Assembly (NCBI GenBank): GCA_003510345.1
Contig: DOMW01000289.1
Span: forward strand, 4,134-19,905
Length of the DNA stretch: 15,772 bases
Reading direction: 5' to 3'
DNA from: Clostridiales bacterium
Lineage (GTDB): Bacteria > Bacillota > Clostridia > Christensenellales > Christensenellaceae
Shown: one piece after another, positions 1 to 7,006 of the stretch
Layout: every line of letters begins with the position of its first letter
How positions within the stretch are numbered: position 1 is the first letter of the stretch
Made by a program: the position numbers and the translations under genes
Notes under the pieces: model-generated
What the model was told of the DNA's origin: nothing
Databases searched by the model: none
The model's input: the letters and a program-made list of their open reading frames with translations, nothing else

Positions 1-16
1 CCCGCCGTTTCAATGT

Positions 17-40
17 AAAGGGCGATATCGCCCTTTTTTT
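17..40 (+). terminator. Rho-independent terminator of the upstream unit
   Basis: A perfect palindrome, AAAGGGCGAT followed directly by ATCGCCCTTT, runs into seven T residues. With a four-base loop the G/C-rich stem has about eight pairs. It would end transcription coming from the left and insulate the ArdC-like gene that starts at 84. The palindrome is seen directly; its function is inferred from the stem plus U-run. Confidence 0.8.
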
Positions 41-83
41 GTACGCTGAACTACACAGCCAAATGGCAAGGAGGTTTTATATT

Positions 84-1769
84 ATGGCGGAAAACATTGC
101 GGAGCGGTTTGAGGAAATCACGGGTATCTCACTCAATTCATACAGGTTTTTATGGGAAGAGGGTTTTCAAGACGATTTCAACAGGATTGGTGATACAAAA
201 TACGATTTAAGCCAGATGCGGCAGATCGAGATTGGTTTGGAAGAAGGGTACGACGTTACAAGATACGCGGACCCGCGGATGAGTGACCGGGATATGAAGG
301 ACATACGGGCAGGTATTAAGGATCCTCCGGGAGCGGAAACCATCGTATCCGCGGTGGAGCATGATACGCCAGAGCACGCACTCACGCCCGAACAGGCAGC
401 CGTGCTCACCGAAGCGGATGAGATGGGGCTTGAGCCGGAGATTATTAAAATATTATCCGACCAGAACCTAACGGCGGAACAAATGCGGCAGCTTATGAAA
501 ATGGGATTAAACGGCTATCATGCTGACCCGCATATACCGAACGGCGGATACGATCCTGCAAAATGGGAGAACGATCTTATGGTTCGCACCGAAAAAGTGA
601 AGCACATGGCGCATTATTATGTCATGGATAATAAATTAACGCAAAAGGAGGCACAAAAGGAGACGACAAAGGTGAGTGAAAAAGAAGTGCAATCGGAACC
701 AAAGTTGGAGGGCACGCGTGGTAAAGGGAGGTATACCGCCGAGCAGAAGGCGGAATATAAGGCGGAAAAACAAGAAGAGGTGAAAGCCCTGACGGAAAAG
801 CTGGAGAATGGCGTGAAAGACATTTTGGGTGGCGAACAGTATAAGGAATATCTGAAATTCATGTCAAAATTCCACATGTACAGCTTCCGCAATTCTATGC
901 TGATCTATCTACAGAACCCGCAGGCGTCGCTTGTTGCGGGGTATCGGGCATGGGAGAAGGATTTCGGGCGGCACGTGCAACAAGGCGAGCAGGGCATCCG
1001 TATATATGCGCCGCATAAATCAAAAGTCACGGTAGACGTTGCTGCCGTTGATAAGGCCACAGGCCTGCTTAAGCGCGACGGGGCGGGGAACCCTGTAATG
1101 GAGAAAAAGGAGATCGAACCTATTTATTATAAGGCAGTATCTGTTTTCGACGTCGCGCAGACAAAAGGCCGGGAGCTTCCCGAACGGCAAACGCCGCAAA
1201 TGCTGCAAGCGAAAACACAGAATTTTAAGGAACTGTTTGCCGCGGTGCAAAGCGTTTCGCCAGTGCCGATACGGTTCGACTCTCTGCGCGACGGCAGTGA
1301 CGGGTACTACGACCTAAAGAAAAAAGAAATCGTGCTGTGCTCAGGCATGAGCGAAGCGCAAACCATCAAAACAGCCGTCCATGAGGTGGCACACGCAAAG
1401 CTGCACGATTATGACCTGAACCGGCCGCAAGGTTCACAGGCTGCGGAAAAGGACAGGCGCACAAAGGAGGTGGAAGCGGAAAGCGTCGCGTTTGTGGTGT
1501 CGGAACATCTGGGGATCGATACCACCGGGTACAGCATGGAATATGTGGCCGGATGGAGCAAGGACGGCGATATTAAGGCGTTACAGTCGTCGCTGCATAC
1601 GATCGGGCAAACTTCGGGAAAGCTCATCAGCGATATAGACCGGCAATTTGACCGGGAGATGTCGAAGACCCGGGCGAAGGAGATGGCGAAAGACCAAAAG
1701 TATACCGTCACATATGAATACCCGTCAAAAAACAAAGAGCAATCACAGGACTACGCAATGGAAAGGTAG
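84..1769 (+). CDS. ArdC-like ssDNA-binding / zinc-peptidase protein with N-terminal 26-residue repeat
   Basis: A 561-aa protein. The ATG at 84 is chosen because AAGGAGG lies at 68-74; an in-frame TTG at 39 sits in the upstream terminator. Residues 44-69 (QMRQIEIGLEEGYDV..YADP) form one copy of the 26-residue repeat found five times in the protein at 5325, and a weaker copy lies near 133-150. A charged Lys/Glu linker (about 185-235) precedes a region (about 230-345, FMSKFHMYSFRNSMLI, then QGEQGIRIYAP) typical of the ArdC N-terminal ssDNA-binding domain. HEVAH at 433-437 with a later VEAESVAF (Glu about 464) is an intact zinc-metallopeptidase signature as in ImmA/IrrE and MPTase-type ArdC proteins. 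ArdC proteins are carried by conjugative elements and protect incoming DNA from restriction. That role is inferred here; the domain order is seen. Confidence 0.82.
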   Translation: MAENIAERFEEITGISLNSYRFLWEEGFQDDFNRIGDTKYDLSQMRQIEIGLEEGYDVTRYADPRMSDRDMKDIRAGIKDPPGAETIVSAVEHDTPEHALTPEQAAVLTEADEMGLEPEIIKILSDQNLTAEQMRQLMKMGLNGYHADPHIPNGGYDPAKWENDLMVRTEKVKHMAHYYVMDNKLTQKEAQKETTKVSEKEVQSEPKLEGTRGKGRYTAEQKAEYKAEKQEEVKALTEKLENGVKDILGGEQYKEYLKFMSKFHMYSFRNSMLIYLQNPQASLVAGYRAWEKDFGRHVQQGEQGIRIYAPHKSKVTVDVAAVDKATGLLKRDGAGNPVMEKKEIEPIYYKAVSVFDVAQTKGRELPERQTPQMLQAKTQNFKELFAAVQSVSPVPIRFDSLRDGSDGYYDLKKKEIVLCSGMSEAQTIKTAVHEVAHAKLHDYDLNRPQGSQAAEKDRRTKEVEAESVAFVVSEHLGIDTTGYSMEYVAGWSKDGDIKALQSSLHTIGQTSGKLISDIDRQFDREMSKTRAKEMAKDQKYTVTYEYPSKNKEQSQDYAMER

Positions 1770-1776
1770 GAAAACA

Positions 1777-1941
1777 ATGTATTTAAATGATGAAGAAAAG
1801 AAAATATTGAATTTATTGGGATGGGACGGCGAGTCGCCCGTAACGGCGCAAATCGTCTTGGCGCTCCAGGACACTGCGGAGTATTCGGATGACCCGGCCG
1901 CGCGGGAAGCCGCGGGCGAGATTCTGCTGAAACTGGGGTAA
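1777..1941 (+). CDS. Small 54-aa acidic protein of unknown function
   Basis: A 54-aa ORF beginning MYLNDEEKKILNLLGW and ending EILLKLG. The ATG at 1777 follows the ArdC-like stop by 7 nt, with a modest AGGTAGG upstream, so translation is probably coupled. An in-frame upstream extension exists but runs inside the ArdC gene in another frame. The protein looks soluble and helical, acidic in the middle (EYSDDPAAREAAGE). In size, helical pattern and position it resembles the small transposon-transfer-assisting (TTRAP-like) proteins of clostridial elements, but that is a loose resemblance and not a firm assignment. Confidence 0.6.
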   Translation: MYLNDEEKKILNLLGWDGESPVTAQIVLALQDTAEYSDDPAAREAAGEILLKLG

Positions 1942-2147
1942 AGGGAAAGCCGGAACACTTCCGAATCAAGAAAAACACTGTATGGAAGGCAGGGCCTTAA
2001 GGGCACTGAAATTTCTGGCGGAATTCCAGTAGCAAGCATCGCAAAAGGATAGCCACATGGCTCCCTTTTGCCTGCTTGCTGGTGGTTCCCCCCAGACCCC
2101 CAGCGGCTGCGCCGCTTAAAATTGAATTGAAAAATGGAGCGTGAACA
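1942..2147 (+). other. oriT: Non-coding region with candidate oriT
   Basis: A 206-bp intergenic stretch directly before mobC. Positions 2031-2080 form a nested dyad: AGCAAGCA, then GCAAAAGG, then AGCCA, a CA centre, TGGCT, CCTTTTGC and TGCTTGCT, with only one or two bases unpaired between arms. A C-rich tract (CCCCCCAGACCCCC, 2088-2101) and a second short hairpin (GCGGC TGC GCCGC, 2103-2115) follow. A palindrome CCTTAAGG (1994-2001) and CTGG..CCAG arms (2015-2029) lie to the left. No ORF is supported. Nested inverted repeats just upstream of mobC and relaxase genes are the usual layout of MOBP origins of transfer. The structure is seen; the oriT function is inferred and the nic position is not resolved. 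Confidence 0.6.
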
Positions 2148-2468
2148 ATGGGAAGGAAAAGAACGCGGCAGGTGCTTTTTCGCCTGAGTGACGAGGAACG
2201 TGAACGGCTGGATGAATTGGTAGCGCGTTCCGCTTTGACGGAGGCCGAGTATCTTCGGCGGCGGAGCCTGTCGGAGAAGAACATCGTGGTGCGGGATGGG
2301 CAGGGGCTGCGTACACTGATCGCGGCCGTTAACAAAATCGGAAGCAACATAAACCAGATCGCGCGGATGGCCAACAGCGTAGGTGGCGTGTCAAAAGATG
2401 AGATACTGAAAATAGCGGCGTGGCAGGAAGAGATTTACCGGCAGGTACGGGAATTGAACAATACCTAA
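2148..2468 (+). CDS. mobC: MobC-family relaxosome accessory protein
   Basis: A 106-aa protein with a basic start (MGRKRTRQVLFRLSDEERER), a ribbon-helix-helix-like N-terminal half (FRLSDEERERLDELVARSAL..AEYLRRR) and the conserved MobC signature VNKIGSNINQIARMAN at about 62-77. MobC proteins bind oriT next to nic and help the relaxase load. A GGAG lies about 10 nt before the ATG. Its position between the candidate oriT and the ssb and relaxase genes fits the family. The length is normal for short Gram-positive MobC proteins. Confidence 0.88.
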   Translation: MGRKRTRQVLFRLSDEERERLDELVARSALTEAEYLRRRSLSEKNIVVRDGQGLRTLIAAVNKIGSNINQIARMANSVGGVSKDEILKIAAWQEEIYRQVRELNNT

Positions 2469-2485
2469 TATAACGAGGTGGAAAA

Positions 2486-2929
2486 ATGAATAAAGTAGTT
2501 TTAGTAGGGAATTTAACAAAGGACCCGGAGCTTAGGGCTACGGCAAGCGGCGTGTCCGTCGCGTCGTTTACCGTGGCGGTACAGCGGAGATACACTTCGC
2601 AGGACGGACAGCGGCAGGCCGACTTCATTAATTGTGTCGCGTGGCGTTCCACAGCGGATTTTGTAGCGAAATACTTTGTGAAGGGTTCAAAGATCGGCCT
2701 TTCGGGCAGCATACAAACCCGCACATACGACGACGCGAACGGCGCGCGAAGGTATGTGACGGAGGTGGTGGTGGAAAATGTGGAGTTTGTGACCAGCAAG
2801 GCGCAGAACCCCGGCGCCAACAATGGCATTCAGTCGGCAAGCGAAGAGGAGGCGAAAGCGGCGGATGAACTGTTTGCGGAAGAGTTTGCGGATTTTGAGC
2901 CGCTGGACGATGCTGAGCTGCCGTTTTAG
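2486..2929 (+). CDS. ssb: Single-stranded DNA-binding protein
   Basis: A 147-aa SSB. The OB fold begins MNKVVLVGNLTKDPELRATA and continues through FTVAVQRRY, DFINCVAWRSTADFVAKYF and GSKIGLSGSIQTRTY to about residue 108. An acidic linker follows and ends with the partner-binding tip DDAELPF. GAGGTGG at 2475-2481 is a good ribosome site for the ATG. The gene lies between mobC and the relaxase and so is expressed with the DNA-processing genes. It probably coats transferred single-stranded DNA, as element-borne SSBs do. The assignment is firm; the link to transfer is inferred from context. Confidence 0.95.
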   Translation: MNKVVLVGNLTKDPELRATASGVSVASFTVAVQRRYTSQDGQRQADFINCVAWRSTADFVAKYFVKGSKIGLSGSIQTRTYDDANGARRYVTEVVVENVEFVTSKAQNPGANNGIQSASEEEAKAADELFAEEFADFEPLDDAELPF

Positions 2930-2971
2930 GTAACGCTGTGACTATGGTTCCGGATTGGAGGTGTTTTCCAT

Positions 2972-4471
2972 ATGGCGTATGTAAAGATATTGGCGATAAA
3001 CTGCCGCAACGACTATATGCAAACCGCCGTGGAATATGCCGTCAATCCGGATAAAACTATCGAGGAGCGGCTGGGGATCGCCGGGGAGTATGCGACGGAT
3101 CCAGGGAAGACAGAGCTTGACGAAGTACGGTATGCTTCCTGCATCAACATTCCCGGGATTGACGACGCGACGGAGACGATGATGGCGACGAAACGGCGGT
3201 TTGGCAAGACGGACGGGCGGCTGGGGTATCATATCATCCAGTCGTTTTCCCCGGACGATAACATCACGCCCGAGCAGGCGCATGAGATCGGCCGGCAGTA
3301 CGCGCAGGAGTTGTTTGGGGATTTTGAGGTTGTGATCGGCACGCACGTGGACAAAGGCCATATCCATAACCACATCGTAATGAATTCCGTTTCGTGTGTG
3401 GACGGGCATAAATTTCACGCGAAAAACGGGTATCTGCGGCACGTGATGCGGGAGACGTCAGACCGGTATTGTAAGGAAAACGGGCTGTCGGTGATCGAGT
3501 GGACGAGCAACCGCGAGATGACGCAGAAAGAATGGTTTGACCGGCATTGGCGGGAAGGTACGTTCAGGGAATCAATCAACCTCGACATCCGGGCGGCGGC
3601 CGGGCGGGCCCGGTCGGTTGCGGAGCTGCTGGTTGGGATGGAGAACATGGGATACAAGGTAGACGCATCGCGTAAGCATATTACGCTGCTTCCGCCCGAT
3701 GGGCGCAAGGCATGGCGGCTTGATAAGTTTTACACAGACGACGAGCTGAAGCTCATGACCGAAGGCGGCGGGATGGCGCGGATGGCCGCGCGGCGGTACA
3801 CGCTGCACAAAACGAAGTACCGCGTGACGCGCGGCCGGCGCGAGCCGCAAAAGCTGACGCAGTTTCAGTATATGTATCTGCGTTGGCTGAAACTGCTGGG
3901 GGAACAGCGGCGGCAGCCGGGGCGTACATATATCCCGAAAGCGGAGTACAGGAAGTTCGACCAGTATAAAAAACAGATACAATTTACCGGGGAACATGGC
4001 CTGCGGAAGCTGTCGCAGGTTATTTCTTTTCGCGAGGGAGAGCAGGCCAGATTGAAAGCTTTGAATATTGAAAAGTACCGCCTGCTCGGAAGGAAAAACA
4101 AATACGCGAAGCTTTTTGAAGCGCACAAGGCGGTTATGCGCTGGACGCCCATTATTACAAAACTGGATAGTGAGACGCAGGAAGAATACGCCGCGGCGCT
4201 GGCTGTCCTGAAAAAAGGCGGGTTTGAAAACGACGCCGCCGGGGTGGAGCGGCTGCGGGTGGAGCTGGAATCGGAAATATTGCGAAACAAAGGCGGACGG
4301 ATGGAGACGCAGGAACGGATCCGGATGTGCGGCAGCATCGAAAAAGGCATGGGGCTGATCGTGCCGGCGGTGAAGCAGGCGCAAAGGGAGAGGGAGACGG
4401 AGACCGGCTGGGAGCCGGAACGCAGGGAGAAACCACGGGAGAGGGATAAGGATATTGGGATCGAGCGGTGA
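2972..4471 (+). CDS. MOBP-type relaxase (MobA/VirD2 family)
   Basis: A 499-aa relaxase. The N-terminal half is the MobA/VirD2 domain: a likely catalytic tyrosine in AVEYAVNPDKT (Y22), motif II-like GYHIIQSFSP (86-94), and the metal-binding motif III GTHVDKGHIHNHIVMNSV with H125, H130, H132 and H134. The C-terminal half is very basic and helical (RMAARRYTLHKTKYRVTRGRR and onward) and ends in a charged RERDKD tail, as expected for DNA or coupling-protein contacts. GGAGGTG sits 10 nt before the ATG. The enzyme would nick oriT and stay covalently bound to the 5' end through Tyr. All catalytic motifs look intact. Confidence 0.92.
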   Translation: MAYVKILAINCRNDYMQTAVEYAVNPDKTIEERLGIAGEYATDPGKTELDEVRYASCINIPGIDDATETMMATKRRFGKTDGRLGYHIIQSFSPDDNITPEQAHEIGRQYAQELFGDFEVVIGTHVDKGHIHNHIVMNSVSCVDGHKFHAKNGYLRHVMRETSDRYCKENGLSVIEWTSNREMTQKEWFDRHWREGTFRESINLDIRAAAGRARSVAELLVGMENMGYKVDASRKHITLLPPDGRKAWRLDKFYTDDELKLMTEGGGMARMAARRYTLHKTKYRVTRGRREPQKLTQFQYMYLRWLKLLGEQRRQPGRTYIPKAEYRKFDQYKKQIQFTGEHGLRKLSQVISFREGEQARLKALNIEKYRLLGRKNKYAKLFEAHKAVMRWTPIITKLDSETQEEYAAALAVLKKGGFENDAAGVERLRVELESEILRNKGGRMETQERIRMCGSIEKGMGLIVPAVKQAQRERETETGWEPERREKPRERDKDIGIER

Positions 4472-4507
4472 GGCATATGGGCAGCAAAACAGGGTGTGAC
4501 AATTCTA

Positions 4508-4536
4508 TTGACAACAGATAACTTTTGAGTTATCAT
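4508..4536 (+). promoter_or_regulatory. Promoter and operator of the toxin-antitoxin operon
   Basis: TTGACA (4508-4513), a 17-nt spacer and TATCAT (4531-4536) make a near-consensus sigma-A-type promoter. An inverted repeat, GATAACT TTTG AGTTATC (4517-4534), fills the spacer and overlaps the -10 box. This is where an autoregulating Xre-type antitoxin would bind and block RNA polymerase. Both elements are seen; the regulatory link to the downstream antitoxin is inferred. Confidence 0.8.
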
Positions 4537-4558
4537 AATGCTAACGGGAGGGTGCCCA

Positions 4559-4921
4559 TTGTATCAAGTAATCTTTTATAAAGACCGCAACGGAAATGAG
4601 CCGGTGCTTGAATATATCCGTGAATTAGAAAAGCAACGCGGTAAAGATGCCCGTATAAAACTAAATAAGCTACGGGATTATGTAAAGGCGCTGAGTGTTT
4701 ATGGCACACAAATAGGGGAACCGTATATAAAACACCTTGACGGTGATATATGGGAATTACGCCCGATTAGTGAGCGGGTATTGTTTGCCGCCGCGGTAAA
4801 TGGCCGGTACGTACTACTCCACCATTTTACAAAGAAGACAAAAAAGACGCCTAAAATGGAAATAGAGAAGGCGAAGCGGGAACTCGATGATTTCAGAGAA
4901 AGGAGCCAAAAAAATGAATGA
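4559..4921 (+). CDS. HigB/Gp49-like (RelE superfamily) toxin
   Basis: A 120-aa protein, YQVIFYKDRNGNEPVLEYI at the start, with the RelE/HigB-like pattern ending in DGDIWELRPISERVLFAAAV and YVLLHHFTKKTKKTP. This is the phage-derived Gp49-like HigB family, whose members are ribosome-linked mRNA interferases. The TTG at 4559 is chosen as start: GGGAGGGTG lies at 4546-4554 just before it, and the in-frame ATG at 4538 falls immediately after the -10 box, before the expected transcription start at about 4543. Toxin first, antitoxin second is the HigBA order. The module probably stabilises the element. Confidence 0.85.
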   Translation: MYQVIFYKDRNGNEPVLEYIRELEKQRGKDARIKLNKLRDYVKALSVYGTQIGEPYIKHLDGDIWELRPISERVLFAAAVNGRYVLLHHFTKKTKKTPKMEIEKAKRELDDFRERSQKNE

Positions 4922-5204
4922 TAAAAACAATAGTTCGATAGGGCATACGTGGGCTGAAGTAGAGAAAGAAATATTTACGCCTGAAGAAATAGCCGCCAGC
5001 GATTTGCGCGTAGCGCTGATCGGTGAACTGATAAAGGCACGGCAAGAAAAAGGCATATCACAACGACAACTGGAAGAATTGAGCGGGGTGAAACAGCCGG
5101 TGATTGCCCGCATGGAAAAAGGCAGTACTTCCCCAACTGTTGCTACAGTGCTAAAGGTACTGGCTCCGTTGGGAAAAACCCTTTATATTGGTGACATGAA
5201 ATAA
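4914..5204 (+). CDS. HigA-like Xre-family antitoxin
   Basis: A 96-aa protein with a C-terminal helix-turn-helix of the Xre/Cro type (LIKARQEKGISQRQLEELSG then QPVIARMEKGSTSPTVATVLKVL, about 39-85). The ATG at 4914 is preferred over the in-frame ATG at 4887 because AAAGGAG (4900-4906) precedes it. It overlaps the toxin stop by 8 nt (ATGAATGA), implying translational coupling. It should neutralise the toxin and repress the shared promoter through the inverted repeat at 4517-4534. Confidence 0.87.
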   Translation: MNDKNNSSIGHTWAEVEKEIFTPEEIAASDLRVALIGELIKARQEKGISQRQLEELSGVKQPVIARMEKGSTSPTVATVLKVLAPLGKTLYIGDMK

Positions 5205-5263
5205 TAGGTTATCCAAGCTGAAATACACCAAGTAATCAAAAACTTCATATTTATATAAGTGTC

Positions 5264-5298
5264 ATACCGGACGATAAGTACTCGCCCGGTATTTTTTA
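5264..5298 (+). terminator. Terminator of the toxin-antitoxin operon
   Basis: ATACCGGACG (5264-5273) pairs with CGCCCGGTAT (5283-5292) with one mismatch and a 9-nt loop, and is followed by a run of T. It closes the toxin-antitoxin operon and would also stop read-through from the mobC-relaxase genes. No clear promoter is visible between it and the next gene. Confidence 0.8.
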
Positions 5299-5324
5299 TT
5301 GTATAAACGGAGGAGGCGGGGTAC

Positions 5325-5834
5325 ATGCTAGATCATTATACACCGGCGCAATTATTTGAGATGCACCGGGGCAGGGAATCCGGGGTGGATGTGTCAAGGT
5401 ACAACGATTTGTCGTACAAAGCCGCGCAGATGCGGCAGATCAGGCTGGGCCTTGAAAAAAAATTGAACGTCGGCTTGTACGGCAGCGTCAAGTTTTCGAG
5501 TTACCAGATGGAGGTGATCCGCCTGGGACTTGAGGAAGGCATCAAGGCGGAGCTGTATGCCGACCCGCATTATGATGCCAACCAGATGTGGGAGATCAAA
5601 CTGGGGATCGAACGCGGCCTTCCTGTCTGCCAGTACGCGGATCCCTGCTTCGATCATGAGCAGATGCGGGAAATACGGCTGGGGCTGGAAACGGGCAAGG
5701 ACGTAAGCGCATATAACGATCCGGATAAAAAAGCGGCGGAGATGGAACGGATACGGTTGTCGCTGCCGGTCTTATCTGGTAAATCACTAAGGCAGAGGTT
5801 CAGGGCTGCCATGATGGCATGGAAAGGAAGGTAA
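5325..5834 (+). CDS. 26-residue tandem-repeat protein
   Basis: A 169-aa protein of unknown function made almost wholly of five repeats with an exact 26-residue period (9-34, 35-60, 61-86, 87-112, 113-138) plus a partial sixth (139-147). The consensus is QM.EIRLGLE.G.DVS.YADP.YDA: one amphipathic helix, a Gly-containing turn, a short strand-like DV, and a Y-A/N-D-P cap. A basic tail (SGKSLRQRFRAAMMAWKGR) follows. There is no signal peptide or membrane segment. GGAGGAGG lies about 11 nt before the ATG. The same repeat is present in the ArdC-like protein at 84. It opens the transfer operon, so a scaffold or regulatory role is possible, but nothing in the sequence proves one. Confidence 0.85.
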   Translation: MLDHYTPAQLFEMHRGRESGVDVSRYNDLSYKAAQMRQIRLGLEKKLNVGLYGSVKFSSYQMEVIRLGLEEGIKAELYADPHYDANQMWEIKLGIERGLPVCQYADPCFDHEQMREIRLGLETGKDVSAYNDPDKKAAEMERIRLSLPVLSGKSLRQRFRAAMMAWKGR

Positions 5835-5840
5835 TTAGGT

Positions 5841-7001
5841 ATGGAAGACCAGGCTGTAAGCTTAGTAATGCGCGGTGGTGAAATGATGCTTCGGATGACG
5901 CGGGAAACTGCCCGGATGGCGATGCAGGCCATCGCCCTAATAAAAGCGCTTTTGACCAAGCTGACGCATACCGGGCAGACGCCGCTCAAGTGGCTGACAA
6001 AACAATATGATACTGCCGCGTTCGCGATCAGGCGGGATCAACTGGCGGATTACCGGTCGGCGGCGAAGGAGATCAAGCTGACCTATGCGCTGGCGGAGCA
6101 CAGCGACCCCGCGAAGGTTACGGTCGTTGTACGGCAGGCGGACATCCATAATTTCAATCATGTTATGGATGAGATCGGGGTGGTTGAAAATGACCTTGAG
6201 CCGGTGGCAGACTACGAAAACGCGAAAGACGAGGGTATTCTATCAAAAAAAGACGAGGGGAAAGGCTACTATGCCTTTACGCTGAATAGCGAAGACGGCG
6301 TTGCCTTCCAGAAGCTGGCGGATGAAAAGAATCTCATGTACGCTACGCCGCAATCGATCGGCGCGCCGATCGATTATTTGGCAAAGGATGAAATGCTGAA
6401 AGAATCCTATGGCGCACTGGTTGAACGAAATAAAGACAATTCTCCTGAATCCGGGCTGGTACACAGCACATTCTGGCCGAAGCTTGCGGCGGAAGAAAAT
6501 ATTGAGACGGTCGCCTTGAGCGAAGAGCAATACGAGCATTTCAAGCGCGAGGTCTACACCGGTGATCAAAATGACCGTATACCGTTTGCGGTGACGGCAA
6601 AGGACAGTAATCTGATTTTAGCTTACCGTTCGGAAGACCGCGACAGGGTACAGGATATCACCGGCAAAACAGAGCATAAGGCGCTGGTCGGTAAGAATGA
6701 GCTTACGGACCGTATGGCGCAGGCTGCGGAGAAGGGCAGCCATAATTTTGTCATCCTGGGCGACCAGAGGGAGCAGGCGCGGGACATGATGAAAGAAGCG
6801 GGGATCGCCGCGCCGGAGATGAAGCAGATTGCCAAGGGCGAGAAGTATTTTGAGAATCTGGAGCATCGGGCGGAGCGCATAAAAAATGAAGCCAAATACG
6901 CCGCCGAAAAACAAGTGGGGAGCCAGCAAGGGATGCAAGAACAGGCCGGAGCGGCTATGGACAAGACTGCGGAGAATATCCTGGAAAAAAGCGGGAGGTG
7001 A
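5841..7001 (+). CDS. PcfB-family (DUF3801) transfer protein with long C-terminal extension
   Basis: A 386-aa protein. Residues 1-100 have the PcfB/DUF3801 pattern: AVSLVMRGGEMMLRMTRETARMA, then a basic helix (IRRDQLADYRSAAKEIKLTYAL) and VTVVVRQADIHNFNHVMDEIG. PcfB of pCF10 works with the PcfC coupling ATPase in recruiting the relaxosome, and here the next gene is that ATPase. The remaining 250 or more residues (GKGYYAFTLNSEDGVAFQKLAD and onward, with a Glu/Lys/Ala-rich helical tail) exceed the usual short family member and are unassigned. There is only a weak ribosome site (GGAAGG and AGG), and the start is 6 nt after the previous stop. Confidence 0.78.
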   Translation: MEDQAVSLVMRGGEMMLRMTRETARMAMQAIALIKALLTKLTHTGQTPLKWLTKQYDTAAFAIRRDQLADYRSAAKEIKLTYALAEHSDPAKVTVVVRQADIHNFNHVMDEIGVVENDLEPVADYENAKDEGILSKKDEGKGYYAFTLNSEDGVAFQKLADEKNLMYATPQSIGAPIDYLAKDEMLKESYGALVERNKDNSPESGLVHSTFWPKLAAEENIETVALSEEQYEHFKREVYTGDQNDRIPFAVTAKDSNLILAYRSEDRDRVQDITGKTEHKALVGKNELTDRMAQAAEKGSHNFVILGDQREQARDMMKEAGIAAPEMKQIAKGEKYFENLEHRAERIKNEAKYAAEKQVGSQQGMQEQAGAAMDKTAENILEKSGR

Positions 7002-7006
7002 GAATC

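Noticed and set aside
39..83. TTG-started N-terminal extension of the ArdC-like protein
   Set aside because: It begins in the upstream terminator's T-run, while ATG 84 has a consensus AAGGAGG at the right distance.
1648..1776. N-terminal extension of the 54-aa protein
   Set aside because: The Arg/Lys-rich translation is the shadow of the ArdC gene frame; ATG 1777 follows the stop closely.
3572..4384. Long - strand ORFs opposite the relaxase, virD4 and hydrolase genes
   Set aside because: They are shadows of GC-rich coding sequence on the + strand. No ribosome site or recognisable protein was seen.
5299..5324. Promoter for the transfer operon (TATAAA at 5302-5307)
   Set aside because: No acceptable -35 box lies 16-18 nt upstream, so it was not annotated.
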